Assembly (NCBI GenBank): GCA_013214355.1
Contig: JABSSL010000031.1
Coordinates: 21,757-74,635, forward strand
Direction of reading: 5' to 3'
From: Saprospiraceae bacterium
GTDB lineage: Bacteria > Bacteroidota > Bacteroidia > Chitinophagales > Saprospiraceae
Length of the DNA: 52,879 nucleotides
The translations under genes were made by a program, and so were the position numbers. The notes beneath the pieces were generated by a model. That model was not told the origin of the DNA. It made no database searches and saw only the letters and a list, made by a program, of their open reading frames with translations. How positions within the stretch are numbered: the first letter of the stretch is position 1; every line of letters begins with the position of its first letter. Positions 1 through 8,190 of the stretch are shown here, piece by piece.

Positions 1-1215
1 ATCACTCAGTTTTACACTGCCACGCTAGATCCAATGCAAGAAGGACGGATATACGGCGGGACTCAAGATAACGGCGTCATGCGCACCCCCATTGGCCTGG
101 TAAATGATTGGGAGATTCTATACCAAGCTGATGGTTTCACCACCGTTCTTGATCCTTCCGACGACCAATTTATACTCAGTGAATTCCAGTTTGGAGGTTT
201 AGTCAAATCTTTGGATGGAGGACAATCTTTTGCCTTTATTAAACCAGAACAGTTGGAAGGTGAAAGGATTAATTGGCATGCCCCATTGGTGCAAAACCCC
301 ATGAATCCAAAGACCATCTACCACGGTCGGAATCGGGTATATCGTTCCTATGATCGCGCACTAAGTTGGGATATCATAAGCCCAGATCTAACCCGAGGGG
401 ATCAATCTACTAATCTAGTTTTTGGGACCTTAACCACTATCGGTGTCTCACCGCTTGACAGTAACCTCATTTACACTGGTTCCGACGATGGAAAGGTGTG
501 GGTATCTGAAAACGGAGGCCTGGATTGGAATGACATCACTTCGGGATTACCTCAACGTTGGATTACCAAGGTCCTGCCTTCTCCCAGGGAGCGAAATACA
601 GTGTACCTGACCTTATCTGGCTATAAATACAACGATGCCCAGGCTCACGTCTTCCGTTCTGACAACCTCGGTCAAAGCTGGGAGGCAATTGATGGCAATT
701 TACCAGATATCCCCGTGAATGATATTATTTATCACTTTTCAACCAAAGATCTGTATATAGCTACAGATATCGGAGTATTCGCCTCCGAAAACCAGGGGAA
801 CACTTGGTTTAAAGTAGGTGAAGACCTACCTGTTGTGGTAGTGTCAAAACTCATGTTGAACACTAGTGAAAGCCTACTGTATGCAGCCACTTATGGAAGG
901 TCCATTTATAGAACGACCTTAGACAATCCTTTGGATACCAATGATACGCCCACCCAAACCGTAGCGATCAAAGTTTTTCCAAACCCGACCGCAGGAGCTT
1001 TCAATTTGGAGTTCAAATTGGAACAACCCGAAAATACATTGGTCAGTATTTTTAATCCGCAAGGACAAAGAGTTCGGCAACTACTCCAAGCCAGGCTCTC
1101 GCCAGGGACACACCAGCTGGATTTTGACCTTCACAGCCTCACCGTGGGTCAATATATCGTCAAAGTAGAATTAGGTAAGAGGACATTTCATCGTCCCTTG
1201 ATCCTGTCGAGATAG
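1..1215 (+). CDS. Secreted beta-propeller (BNR/sortilin-like) protein with T9SS sorting domain, 3' part
   Basis: The reading frame is open from the first base, so the gene starts outside the window; 404 codons are visible. The body holds repeated Asp-box/BNR-like blades (SLDGGQSF, VSENGGLDW, RSDNLGQSW, ASENQGNTW), as in VPS10/sortilin-like and glycosidase-type beta-propellers. The last 85 or so residues form a type A T9SS C-terminal sorting domain beginning at VFPNPTAG (about 973-996) and ending in short beta strands. The protein is therefore expected to cross the outer membrane through the type IX system and lose this tail. The substrate is unknown: blades of this kind occur in peptidase-associated, glycan-binding and purely structural proteins. 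The family call is firm and the specific function is not. Confidence 0.85.
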   Translation: MTQFYTATLDPMQEGRIYGGTQDNGVMRTPIGLVNDWEILYQADGFTTVLDPSDDQFILSEFQFGGLVKSLDGGQSFAFIKPEQLEGERINWHAPLVQNPMNPKTIYHGRNRVYRSYDRALSWDIISPDLTRGDQSTNLVFGTLTTIGVSPLDSNLIYTGSDDGKVWVSENGGLDWNDITSGLPQRWITKVLPSPRERNTVYLTLSGYKYNDAQAHVFRSDNLGQSWEAIDGNLPDIPVNDIIYHFSTKDLYIATDIGVFASENQGNTWFKVGEDLPVVVVSKLMLNTSESLLYAATYGRSIYRTTLDNPLDTNDTPTQTVAIKVFPNPTAGAFNLEFKLEQPENTLVSIFNPQGQRVRQLLQARLSPGTHQLDFDLHSLTVGQYIVKVELGKRTFHRPLILSR

Positions 1216-1228
1216 CTGACAGTAGGTA

Positions 1229-1260
1229 TTTTTTGAAAAAAGACAATGGCCCTTGTTGTC
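1229..1260 (-). terminator. Weak candidate terminator, minus strand
   Basis: A 5-bp stem GACAA/TTGTC (1242-1246 with 1256-1260) encloses a 9-nt loop. Read on the minus strand it is followed at once by a run of six T (complement of 1236-1241). It lies four bases past the stop of the small minus-strand frame at 1264-1398. The stem is short, so this is tentative. Confidence 0.3.
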
Positions 1261-1263
1261 TAA

Positions 1264-1398
1264 TTAAAACTGATCCGTATATTCAGCAATCGAAAGGAAA
1301 TTTGCCTGACCTATCGAAGAGTAGAACATTTCTCTGCTCTTCCCTAAAATGGCAACCAACAATTTTCCTTCAGCATCATAGATATACGGCTTAGGCAT
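1264..1398 (-). CDS. Candidate 44-residue protein or gene remnant, antisense to the livM leader
   Basis: A minus-strand frame of 44 codons starts at an ATG inside the palindrome GCATGC that also supplies the livM start (1397-1399). The product begins MPKPYIYDAEGKLLVAI and ends AEYTDQF. Its composition looks like real protein, no other gene explains these bases, and a weak T-tailed hairpin follows the stop. The frame continues six codons upstream of the ATG before a stop, so it could also be the surviving C-terminus of a lost gene. No family was recognised. The overlapping start codons argue against two intact, independently expressed genes. Confidence 0.25.
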   Translation of the reverse strand: MPKPYIYDAEGKLLVAILGKSREMFYSSIGQANFLSIAEYTDQF

Positions 1399-2446
1399 GC
1401 GGAATTTAAAAACGGATTATTTTGAAGATCTGCAGCTCTTCAAAGATGGACTCCAGCTATTTTGGAGTGCAGTGCTTCTTCTCCTTCTTTTTGCCCTCCC
1501 ATTTTTTGTAAAGACCTACTATCTGACAATTATTAACCTAATGGCGGTCAATGTAGTGGTGGCCTTGGGCTTAAATCTATTGGTTGGAAACACGGGGCAA
1601 ATATCACTGGGGCACGCAGGTTTTGTGGCCATAGGAGCTTATACGACAGTCTTGCTGTTAAAGGCTGGGGTACCCTTTATATTTGCGCTAACGGCCTCTG
1701 GTCTAGTAACCGGATTATTTGGAGTATTACTCGGAATTCCATCTCTCAAACTAGAAGGGCCCTATTTAGCTATTGCCACCTTAGCATTTGGTCTTGCTGT
1801 AACAACAGTAATTGGCCGAATGGATTTTCTGGGTGGACGAATGGGGATGAATGTTCCTAAAATCAGCTTGGGCTGGACGGGCCTAAAGTATGATCAATCC
1901 CTCTACTACGTAATCATAATTATCACCATACTGGCGGTAATTGCTACCAGAAATTTACTAAAGAGCAGAATTGGCCGAGCATTTCAAGCCATCAGGGATA
2001 GCGATATCGCAGCCAGTGCCATCGGAATCAATCTGACAAAATATAAATTGTACAGCTTTGGTATAAGCGCCTTCTTTGCCGGTATCGCGGGCTCCTTATG
2101 GGCGCTCTATTTAGGGTTCATTAACCCCACTTTGTTCAGCTTCATTCTATCCATCAACTTTCTGGTAATCATAGTGCTGGGAGGGCTTGGGTCCATCACG
2201 GGTTCTGTCATGGGAGCCATTGTGCTAACCTATTTGAATCTACAGTTGGAAGATGTAGTTGAGATACCCATCCTTGGGGATGCCCTACTGCGTTTTTCTG
2301 AATTATTTATGACAGCGACTGGAGTATCAAATGTCTCCTGGTTCCTGACGGGTTTCATTTTGATCCTGGTGGTTCTTTTTGAACCATTGGGTTTGTATGG
2401 CTTGTGGCTACGGACCAAGATTTATTGGAAAAGGTGGCCTTTTTAA
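1397..2446 (+). CDS. livM: ABC transporter permease, LivM type (HAAT family)
   Basis: Inner-membrane permease of a branched-chain-amino-acid-type importer, 349 residues. Many hydrophobic segments are visible from residue 20 onward. The LivM hallmark GNTGQISLGHAGF lies near residues 64-76, and the cytoplasmic coupling stretch QAIRDSDIAASAIGI is typical of the family. It opens the run livM-livH-livG-livF-acyl-CoA synthetase-binding protein, which differs from the textbook K-H-M-G-F order. The start at 1397 keeps the first membrane helix; the next in-frame Met would remove it. No clear TAnnTTTG promoter was found upstream. The symbol gives the family; the real substrate is probably not a branched-chain amino acid (see the ligase in this operon). 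Confidence 0.93.
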   Translation: MRNLKTDYFEDLQLFKDGLQLFWSAVLLLLLFALPFFVKTYYLTIINLMAVNVVVALGLNLLVGNTGQISLGHAGFVAIGAYTTVLLLKAGVPFIFALTASGLVTGLFGVLLGIPSLKLEGPYLAIATLAFGLAVTTVIGRMDFLGGRMGMNVPKISLGWTGLKYDQSLYYVIIIITILAVIATRNLLKSRIGRAFQAIRDSDIAASAIGINLTKYKLYSFGISAFFAGIAGSLWALYLGFINPTLFSFILSINFLVIIVLGGLGSITGSVMGAIVLTYLNLQLEDVVEIPILGDALLRFSELFMTATGVSNVSWFLTGFILILVVLFEPLGLYGLWLRTKIYWKRWPF

Positions 2447-2498
2447 TCACCACTGTGCTTAAATGAGTAAAGAATGAATCCATGAAAAAAGAGAATCC

Positions 2499-3374
2499 AT
2501 GTTAGGTCAATTGATCGTCAGCAGTTTAGTAGTAGGAAGCATATATGCCTTATTGGCATTGGCCATGAGTATTACCTATAAGGCTTCTGAGGTGCCCAAC
2601 TTCGCTCAAGGTGAAATGGCTATGATTTCCACTTTTATGGCCTTTGTTATGCTCAGCAGTTATGGATTACCCTTCTACGCTGCTATGCTGATCACCGTTG
2701 TATTTGCTTTCGTGCTAGGCTTATTGCTAGAATTTCTTTTTCTGAGGCGAGCAAAAATGCCAACCCCCTTGAATCTGATTGTCATTACTATTGGCTTTCA
2801 GCTCATGTTGTACGGTTTTGCAGGCTGGAAGTGGGGCAGTGATCAACGGCAAATTAATCTTCCATTCTCGGAATCAAAAGTCATTTTTCAAAACGACATA
2901 TTTGCCTTAACGGAACTAAACCTCGCCACCCTCATTATCGCCGTGGTGGTCCTAGTTGTTATCTATCTACTCATCCAAAGAACTAAGTTGGGACTGGCCA
3001 TGAAGGCTTGCCAGCAGAACATCAACGCTTCCAGGATGAATGGCATCTCAGCGAACCGCATTATGGCGATCACTTTTGGCATTAGCTCGGTCGTCGGAGC
3101 CATGGCAGGTATACTAGTAGCGCCGATCCTTACCCTTGATCCTTCCATGATGTGGGACCCCTTACTCAAAGGGTTTGCTGCTGCCGTTTTAGGCGGCATG
3201 AAAAGCCTGCATGGGGTGGTTATAGGTGGATTACTCTTAGGTTTAGTTGAAAACCTTTTTGGCTTTTATATATCCATTGAATTTAAGTCGGTGGTAGCCT
3301 TCGCCATCATTGTTTTGATCTTGTATTTCAAGCCTTCCGGCTTATTTGATAAACATTATGTAAGGAAAGTATAA
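2499..3374 (+). CDS. livH: ABC transporter permease, LivH type (HAAT family)
   Basis: Second permease of the importer, 291 residues and mostly hydrophobic, forming a heterodimer with the LivM-type subunit. Family signatures are GSIYALLALAMSITYKAS near the N-terminus, PNFAQGEMAMI around residues 34-44, and the coupling loop MKACQQNINASRMNGI. Later the segment GGMKSLHGVVIGGLLLGLVENL matches the conserved C-terminal helices in shorter pieces. It starts 52 bases after livM, and the livG start follows its stop by seven bases, so the genes are almost certainly co-transcribed. A purine-rich stretch (AAAAAAGAG) precedes the ATG. Confidence 0.93.
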   Translation: MLGQLIVSSLVVGSIYALLALAMSITYKASEVPNFAQGEMAMISTFMAFVMLSSYGLPFYAAMLITVVFAFVLGLLLEFLFLRRAKMPTPLNLIVITIGFQLMLYGFAGWKWGSDQRQINLPFSESKVIFQNDIFALTELNLATLIIAVVVLVVIYLLIQRTKLGLAMKACQQNINASRMNGISANRIMAITFGISSVVGAMAGILVAPILTLDPSMMWDPLLKGFAAAVLGGMKSLHGVVIGGLLLGLVENLFGFYISIEFKSVVAFAIIVLILYFKPSGLFDKHYVRKV

Positions 3375-3381
3375 GCTTGAT

Positions 3382-4164
3382 ATGGCATTTTTTCAAATAG
3401 ACAATCTTAGCAAATCTTTCGGTGGTTTAAAGGCCGTAGACCAGCTTGACTTTCAAGTACAAGAGAAGGAGATTTTTTCCATTATTGGACCCAATGGAGC
3501 TGGAAAATCCACCATCTTTAACTGCATCAATGGCCTCTATAAACCTGAGCAAGGTAAAATTCTTTTTAAAGGCAATAATCTAATTGGAAGACGCCCCGAT
3601 CAGATCGCTTCAGCCGGCATTGCACGAACCTTCCAAAACTTGGAGCTCTTTGCCCATATGACCACCCTGGATAATATCATGCTAGGTCGTCACCTAAGCA
3701 TGAAAGCTTCCATCGCCGCTGTGCTTGGGCTATCCTTTAAGCGCTCCAAAGCTGCGAAAGAGGAACTGCAGCATCGCAGAAAGGTCGAGGAGATCATTGA
3801 TTTTCTGGAATTAGAATCTGCTCGGGATCAGTTTGTTTCTAATCTTCCATATGGAAAGCAGAAACTGGTCGAGTTAGGTCGAGCACTGGCGCTAGAGCCT
3901 GATCTGCTGCTCCTGGACGAACCAGCAGCGGGCTTAACACAAGAGGAGCGAGAGGACATGGTGTTCTGGATTAAAGACATCAGAGACCTCCTCGGCATCA
4001 CTGTAATCCTGATTGAACACAATATGCAAATGGTTCAAAATATCTCGGATCGGATTCTTGCCATCAACTTCGGTAAACCCATTACCACCGGTACCCCGGA
4101 AGAAGTGCTAGGACATCCAGAAGTCATCAGAGCCTATTTAGGAGAAGACATTACTCAAGTATAA
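3382..4164 (+). CDS. livG: ABC transporter ATP-binding protein, LivG type
   Basis: Cytoplasmic ATPase of the importer, 260 residues. Walker A is GPNGAGKS at residues 36-43, the signature is the LivG-like LPYGKQ, Walker B is LLLLDEP, and the switch His lies in IEHNMQMV. The insert after Walker A (GIARTFQNLELF, then a helical stretch) is the usual LivG insertion. Expected to pair with the LivF-type ATPase encoded seven bases downstream. No missing catalytic residue is apparent. Confidence 0.93.
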   Translation: MAFFQIDNLSKSFGGLKAVDQLDFQVQEKEIFSIIGPNGAGKSTIFNCINGLYKPEQGKILFKGNNLIGRRPDQIASAGIARTFQNLELFAHMTTLDNIMLGRHLSMKASIAAVLGLSFKRSKAAKEELQHRRKVEEIIDFLELESARDQFVSNLPYGKQKLVELGRALALEPDLLLLDEPAAGLTQEEREDMVFWIKDIRDLLGITVILIEHNMQMVQNISDRILAINFGKPITTGTPEEVLGHPEVIRAYLGEDITQV

Positions 4165-4170
4165 TACGCT

Positions 4171-4950
4171 ATGGCGGAAACAATATTACAAGTTAGCAAT
4201 ATCGAGACCTACTATGATAAGGTGAGGGCCTTACATGGCGTATCCTTTGAGATAAAAGAAGGTTCTATCACCGCAATCCTAGGTAATAATGGTGCGGGTA
4301 AAACTACTACCCTTAATACCGTCATGGGACTGCTCGATGATCAACCCGATAAAGGCACGATACACTTCAGTGGAGAGCGAATTGACGGCAAGGACACAGA
4401 GAAAATTGTAGCCAAAGGTATTGGCTATGTCCCAGAGGGTCGGGAAGTATTTGATGAGCTTACAGTTAAAGAGAATCTACTAGTAGGAGCCTACCTACGT
4501 AAAGATCGCAAAGGAATTCAGGAAGACTTAGATAAAATGTTCTCATTTTTTCCCGTCTTGAAAGATAGATTACAGCAGCAGGCAGGAACTTTGAGTGGTG
4601 GAGAACAGCAGATGCTGGCGATTTCCCGAGCCTTGATGAATCGTCCAAAGTTACTCCTCATGGACGAACCTTCTCTCGGCCTCTCCCCTGCCCTAGTTAA
4701 GATGATCTTCGACATCATTCCGATGATTCGAGATGAAGGCATCACCGTTCTACTAGTCGAGCAGAATGCGAACATGGCTTTAAAGGTCGCAGATTTCGGC
4801 TACATTATGGAAAATGGTCGATTTGTTACTTCTGGAACAGCCAAATCACTACAAGAAGACGAAGATGTCAAGGAATTCTATTTAGGTATCAAAACTGAAG
4901 TTTCAGTTAAAGGCCAGCAAAGATATAAACGCAAACGACGCTGGGGCTAA
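4171..4950 (+). CDS. livF: ABC transporter ATP-binding protein, LivF type, with basic C-terminal tail
   Basis: Second ATPase of the importer, 259 residues. Walker A is GNNGAGKT (residues 38-45), the signature is LSGGEQQ, Walker B is LLLMDEP, and the switch is VEQNANMAL. The ending RYKRKRRWG is a basic, tryptophan-containing tail not found in classic E. coli LivF. From memory, LivF proteins encoded beside AMP-dependent acyl-CoA ligases carry tails of this kind, which fits the next gene. The tail is seen directly; the correlation with ligase-linked clusters is recollection and not checked here. Confidence 0.93.
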   Translation: MAETILQVSNIETYYDKVRALHGVSFEIKEGSITAILGNNGAGKTTTLNTVMGLLDDQPDKGTIHFSGERIDGKDTEKIVAKGIGYVPEGREVFDELTVKENLLVGAYLRKDRKGIQEDLDKMFSFFPVLKDRLQQQAGTLSGGEQQMLAISRALMNRPKLLLMDEPSLGLSPALVKMIFDIIPMIRDEGITVLLVEQNANMALKVADFGYIMENGRFVTSGTAKSLQEDEDVKEFYLGIKTEVSVKGQQRYKRKRRWG

Positions 4951-4966
4951 ATCTAATGGTAGTACT

Positions 4967-6775
4967 ATGGATCTAAACTATATCGTACCTAAACAATTTA
5001 AGGCTACTGCAGACCGACTTGGCAAACAAGTGGCCATGCGGCACAAGGAATTTGGCCTTTGGCAAGAGGTAACTTGGGTAGAATACTATGCGGCTGCGGA
5101 AACTCTGGCGTCTGGCTTGCTAGATTTAGGGGTGCAGAAAGGGGACTTCGTGGGCGTGATTGGGGAGAATTGCCCCAATTGGCTCTATATCGATATGGCT
5201 ACACAGATGCTCGGAGCCACCACGGTTGGCATTTACACAACCAATGCCTGGGAACAGGTATCCTACGTAGTAAAACATGCCGAGTGTAAGGTCTTATTTG
5301 CTGAGAATGAGGAACAAGTGGATAAATGGCTCCGCTTTCGGAATGATTGTCCTAGTTTAGAATGGGTGATTTACTGGGAAGACAAAGGTTTACAAAATCT
5401 GCAAGAAGATCAGCTGTTATCATGGGAAACTGTTATGGAAAGCGGGACGCAGAAGCTGGTGGAAAATCGATCTACGATTACCACTTTATCAGAAAGCATC
5501 CAGGAAGATGACACCGCCATACTAGTATATACCTCCGGCACCACTGGCAATCCGAAAGGGGCAATGCTGACACACAAGAATCTACTTTGGGCAGCCCATA
5601 CTTTGTCATCCATTGATGATGCCAATATGCTTAAGCCCAATGAAGAGATCATGTCCTTCCTTCCGCTCTGTCATATCTTTGAGCGCACCTTTAGCGTTTA
5701 TGTTCATCTAGTGGTAGGCTACAAGATCAACTTTGTTGAAAGCATTGACACCTTACCTCAAAACCTACGAGAGATTCATCCTTCTATTGGCTATGCGGTG
5801 CCGAGAATTTGGGAAAAATACTATTCGAGGATCTATATCCAAATGCAAGATGCGGACTGGTTTAACCGGCAAGCCTATGCTTGGGCCCTTAAGACGGCGG
5901 ACAAGTATCAAGATACCTTAGCTGCTGGCAAAAGTCCCTCTACTTTGCTTCGCCTCAGTCATCTTATTGCTCAACGAGGTATCTTCTACTATTTGAAAGA
6001 GCGGCTAGGTATGGAAAAAATGCGTTACGCCTTTAGCGGTGCGGCACCTATCTCTCCTGATATCCTCAAGTTTTATCAAAAAATAGGTTTGACCTTGGTA
6101 GAAGGTTATGGCATGACCGAGACTTCTGCCCTCATCACCTTTTCCACCCTTAATGACTTTAAGCATGGCACCGTGGGAAAGCCCATTCCAGGAGCGGAGG
6201 TGAGATTAGGGGACGATGGGGAAATATTGACACGGCATGGTGGAGTTTTCAAAGGCTACTATAGAAATCCGGAAGCTACCGAAGCCGCCTTACAAGATGG
6301 CTGGATGCATACTGGCGATATAGGTGAAATGGATGAAGAAGGCTACCTTAGGATAGTGGACCGCAAAAAGGATCTCATCATTACCGCGGGAGGCAAGAAC
6401 ATTGCGCCGCAATACATCGAAAACAAGCTCAAGTTTAGTCCTTATATAAATGATGCCATTGTCATCGGCGACAAGCGAAAGTACCTTTCCGCCATCATTG
6501 TATTGGATGAGGACAACATCAATAAATATGCTCAAGATCATAAGATTCAGTATTCTACCTATGCCGATCTCGCCGAAAATGAAGCCATTCAAAAGCTCAT
6601 TGATGGGGAAGTGAATAAGGTGAATAAAACCTTGGCTAAAGTGCAGAATATTAGAAAATACCGTATGCTGAACAAGCGCCTTTACCAAGAGGACGGAGAG
6701 ATGACGCCGACCATGAAAGTGAAGCGCAAGTACATCAATGAAGCCTATGAAGAACTGATAGAATCCATGTACTGA
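4967..6775 (+). CDS. Long-chain-type acyl-CoA synthetase (AMP-forming)
   Basis: Activates a carboxylic acid to its CoA thioester through an acyl-adenylate; 602 residues, the usual length for the FadD15/FAA1-like group. The P-loop motif YTSGTTGNPKGA lies at residues 188-199. Further motifs are GYGMTETSA (adenylate binding), the hinge region DRKKDLIITAGGKNIAP, and a C-terminal lysine-rich segment (PTMKVKRKY) holding the catalytic Lys region. There is no signal peptide, so it acts in the cytoplasm. It starts 16 bases after livF and sits inside an importer operon, which suggests it traps the imported acid as CoA ester. Chain length or aromatic preference cannot be read from the sequence. Confidence 0.92.
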   Translation: MDLNYIVPKQFKATADRLGKQVAMRHKEFGLWQEVTWVEYYAAAETLASGLLDLGVQKGDFVGVIGENCPNWLYIDMATQMLGATTVGIYTTNAWEQVSYVVKHAECKVLFAENEEQVDKWLRFRNDCPSLEWVIYWEDKGLQNLQEDQLLSWETVMESGTQKLVENRSTITTLSESIQEDDTAILVYTSGTTGNPKGAMLTHKNLLWAAHTLSSIDDANMLKPNEEIMSFLPLCHIFERTFSVYVHLVVGYKINFVESIDTLPQNLREIHPSIGYAVPRIWEKYYSRIYIQMQDADWFNRQAYAWALKTADKYQDTLAAGKSPSTLLRLSHLIAQRGIFYYLKERLGMEKMRYAFSGAAPISPDILKFYQKIGLTLVEGYGMTETSALITFSTLNDFKHGTVGKPIPGAEVRLGDDGEILTRHGGVFKGYYRNPEATEAALQDGWMHTGDIGEMDEEGYLRIVDRKKDLIITAGGKNIAPQYIENKLKFSPYINDAIVIGDKRKYLSAIIVLDEDNINKYAQDHKIQYSTYADLAENEAIQKLIDGEVNKVNKTLAKVQNIRKYRMLNKRLYQEDGEMTPTMKVKRKYINEAYEELIESMY

Positions 6776-6814
6776 CATTCGACCGTTATGTTTCGATAAG
6801 CCTTTTCTAACATC

Positions 6815-6850
6815 GAAGTGATCCTTGAGAACCACAGGGGTAATCACTTC
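6815..6850 (+). promoter_or_regulatory. Inverted repeat between acyl-CoA synthetase and binding-protein genes
   Basis: GAAGTGAT (6815-6822) and ATCACTTC (6843-6850) form a perfect 8-bp inverted repeat around 20 bases, 17 bases upstream of the binding-protein start. It could be an operator or an mRNA hairpin that lets the abundant binding protein be made at a level different from the rest of the operon. The repeat is seen; the role is inferred. Confidence 0.4.
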
Positions 6851-6867
6851 CTAAATAAATCACTATT

Positions 6868-8112
6868 ATGAAACGATATACTTTACATCTGGTGGCCAGC
6901 TTGGTATTGGCCCTTGGCATGTGGTCTTGCGGAGGAGGAGAAGCTGGTGGAACGGATGAGGCAGCAGCAGGCAACACTACTGGTGTCACCGACACTGAAA
7001 TTGTTATTGGATCATTCGGCCCATTAACCGGTCCGGCCGCCCTCTGGGGAAATATCATGAAGGGCATGGATGCTTGCTTCAAAATGATCAATGATGAAGG
7101 AGGGATAAATGGTCGTCAGATAAAATTCGTGATGAAAGACGATGCCTACGATCCTTCTAGAACTGTACCAGCTGTGCGGGAAATGGTACAAAAAGACGAG
7201 GTTTATGCCTTTGTAGGTGGAATTGGAACGGCGCCTTGCATGTCTGTGATGGAATACATTGTAGAGGAGGATATCCCATGGATTTCTCCCATTACAGGGG
7301 CTACGCATTGGTCTATGCCGATCAAGAAGAATATTTTCAGTGTCCTGCCCTATTACATTGACGAAGGGGTCATTCAGGCTAAGTATGCCATTGATAGCCT
7401 AGGAAGTAAGAAGATCGGAATTATCTATCAAAATGATGATGTAGGAAAGAGTGCCGTTGTTGGTGCCAAGAGTGTCTTGCGAGAAAGAGGAATGGAATTC
7501 GTGGCAGAAGTACCCGTTGAAATTACGGATACAGACCTGAGCTCGCACGTGGCTCGATTGAAAGATGCTGAAGCAGATGTGGTACTGCTTTGGACCCTTC
7601 CTCGCCAAGGAGTTATCACGGTGACCAATGCTAAAGTGATCAATTTTGAGCCACAGTATATCGCTTCCTTTATCCTTTCTGATATGGGCTTGATGCACAA
7701 TCTCACCAAGGGTGCTTGGGAAGGGGTAATCTTTGGATCATTCGCCACTCCACCCTATCAATATGACGATCCTATCGTGGCAAAATACAAGTCCGCCTTC
7801 GCAAAATACTATCCGGAAGATCGATGGGGTGTATTTCCTTACGGAGGATTCCTATATGCTCAGCCTTTCATCGATGCCTTGAAGAAGATGGGCGACAATG
7901 TCACACGTGAAGGTCTGATTGCTGCCATGGAAGGATTTAAGAATTACGATGTACATGGTTTGACCATCAATTATGGCCCAGATGACCATCAGGCTACGCG
8001 CTCTATGCAGCTACTTCGCTGTAAGGGAGCTGAAGATTTTGAGTTTGTGAGCGATTATATCGACAGCGATTCTGATATTGAAGGACTAGTGAAAGAATTG
8101 GAAGCCTTATAA
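6868..8112 (+). CDS. Lipoprotein substrate-binding protein of the HAAT importer (LivK-like)
   Basis: Periplasmic type I binding protein, 414 residues. A signal peptide ends in a lipobox (LALGMWSC) with the acylated Cys at residue 21, followed by a Gly/Glu-rich linker. The mature part begins DTEIVIGSFGPLTGPAALWG in style, then shows the two-lobed family pattern with ARLKDAEADVVLLW in the middle. A lipid anchor rather than a free periplasmic form is common in Bacteroidota. As the last gene of the operon, just before a strong terminator, it supplies ligand specificity, but the residues seen do not identify the ligand. The family includes binders of branched-chain amino acids, amides, and aromatic or aliphatic acids. 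Confidence 0.9.
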   Translation: MKRYTLHLVASLVLALGMWSCGGGEAGGTDEAAAGNTTGVTDTEIVIGSFGPLTGPAALWGNIMKGMDACFKMINDEGGINGRQIKFVMKDDAYDPSRTVPAVREMVQKDEVYAFVGGIGTAPCMSVMEYIVEEDIPWISPITGATHWSMPIKKNIFSVLPYYIDEGVIQAKYAIDSLGSKKIGIIYQNDDVGKSAVVGAKSVLRERGMEFVAEVPVEITDTDLSSHVARLKDAEADVVLLWTLPRQGVITVTNAKVINFEPQYIASFILSDMGLMHNLTKGAWEGVIFGSFATPPYQYDDPIVAKYKSAFAKYYPEDRWGVFPYGGFLYAQPFIDALKKMGDNVTREGLIAAMEGFKNYDVHGLTINYGPDDHQATRSMQLLRCKGAEDFEFVSDYIDSDSDIEGLVKELEAL

Positions 8113-8129
8113 GGCCTATCCTATTACAT

Positions 8130-8172
8130 AAATGCATGCTTGCTATTCATTGAGTAAGCATGCATTTATTTT
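8130..8172 (+). terminator. Strong rho-independent terminator of the importer operon
   Basis: AAATGCATGCTT (8130-8141) pairs perfectly with AAGCATGCATTT (8156-8167). Three further pairs inside bring the stem to 15 bp with an 8-nt loop. ATTTTT follows. It separates the importer operon from the SDR gene that starts 18 bases later. Confidence 0.85.
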
Positions 8173-8190
8173 TCAAGAAGCGTAAAGAAC

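Noticed and set aside
6290-6847. A 185-codon antisense open frame over the 3' end of the acyl-CoA synthetase
   Set aside because: It is the mirror of a well-supported coding region with full family motifs; its product shows no domain and no independent signals.
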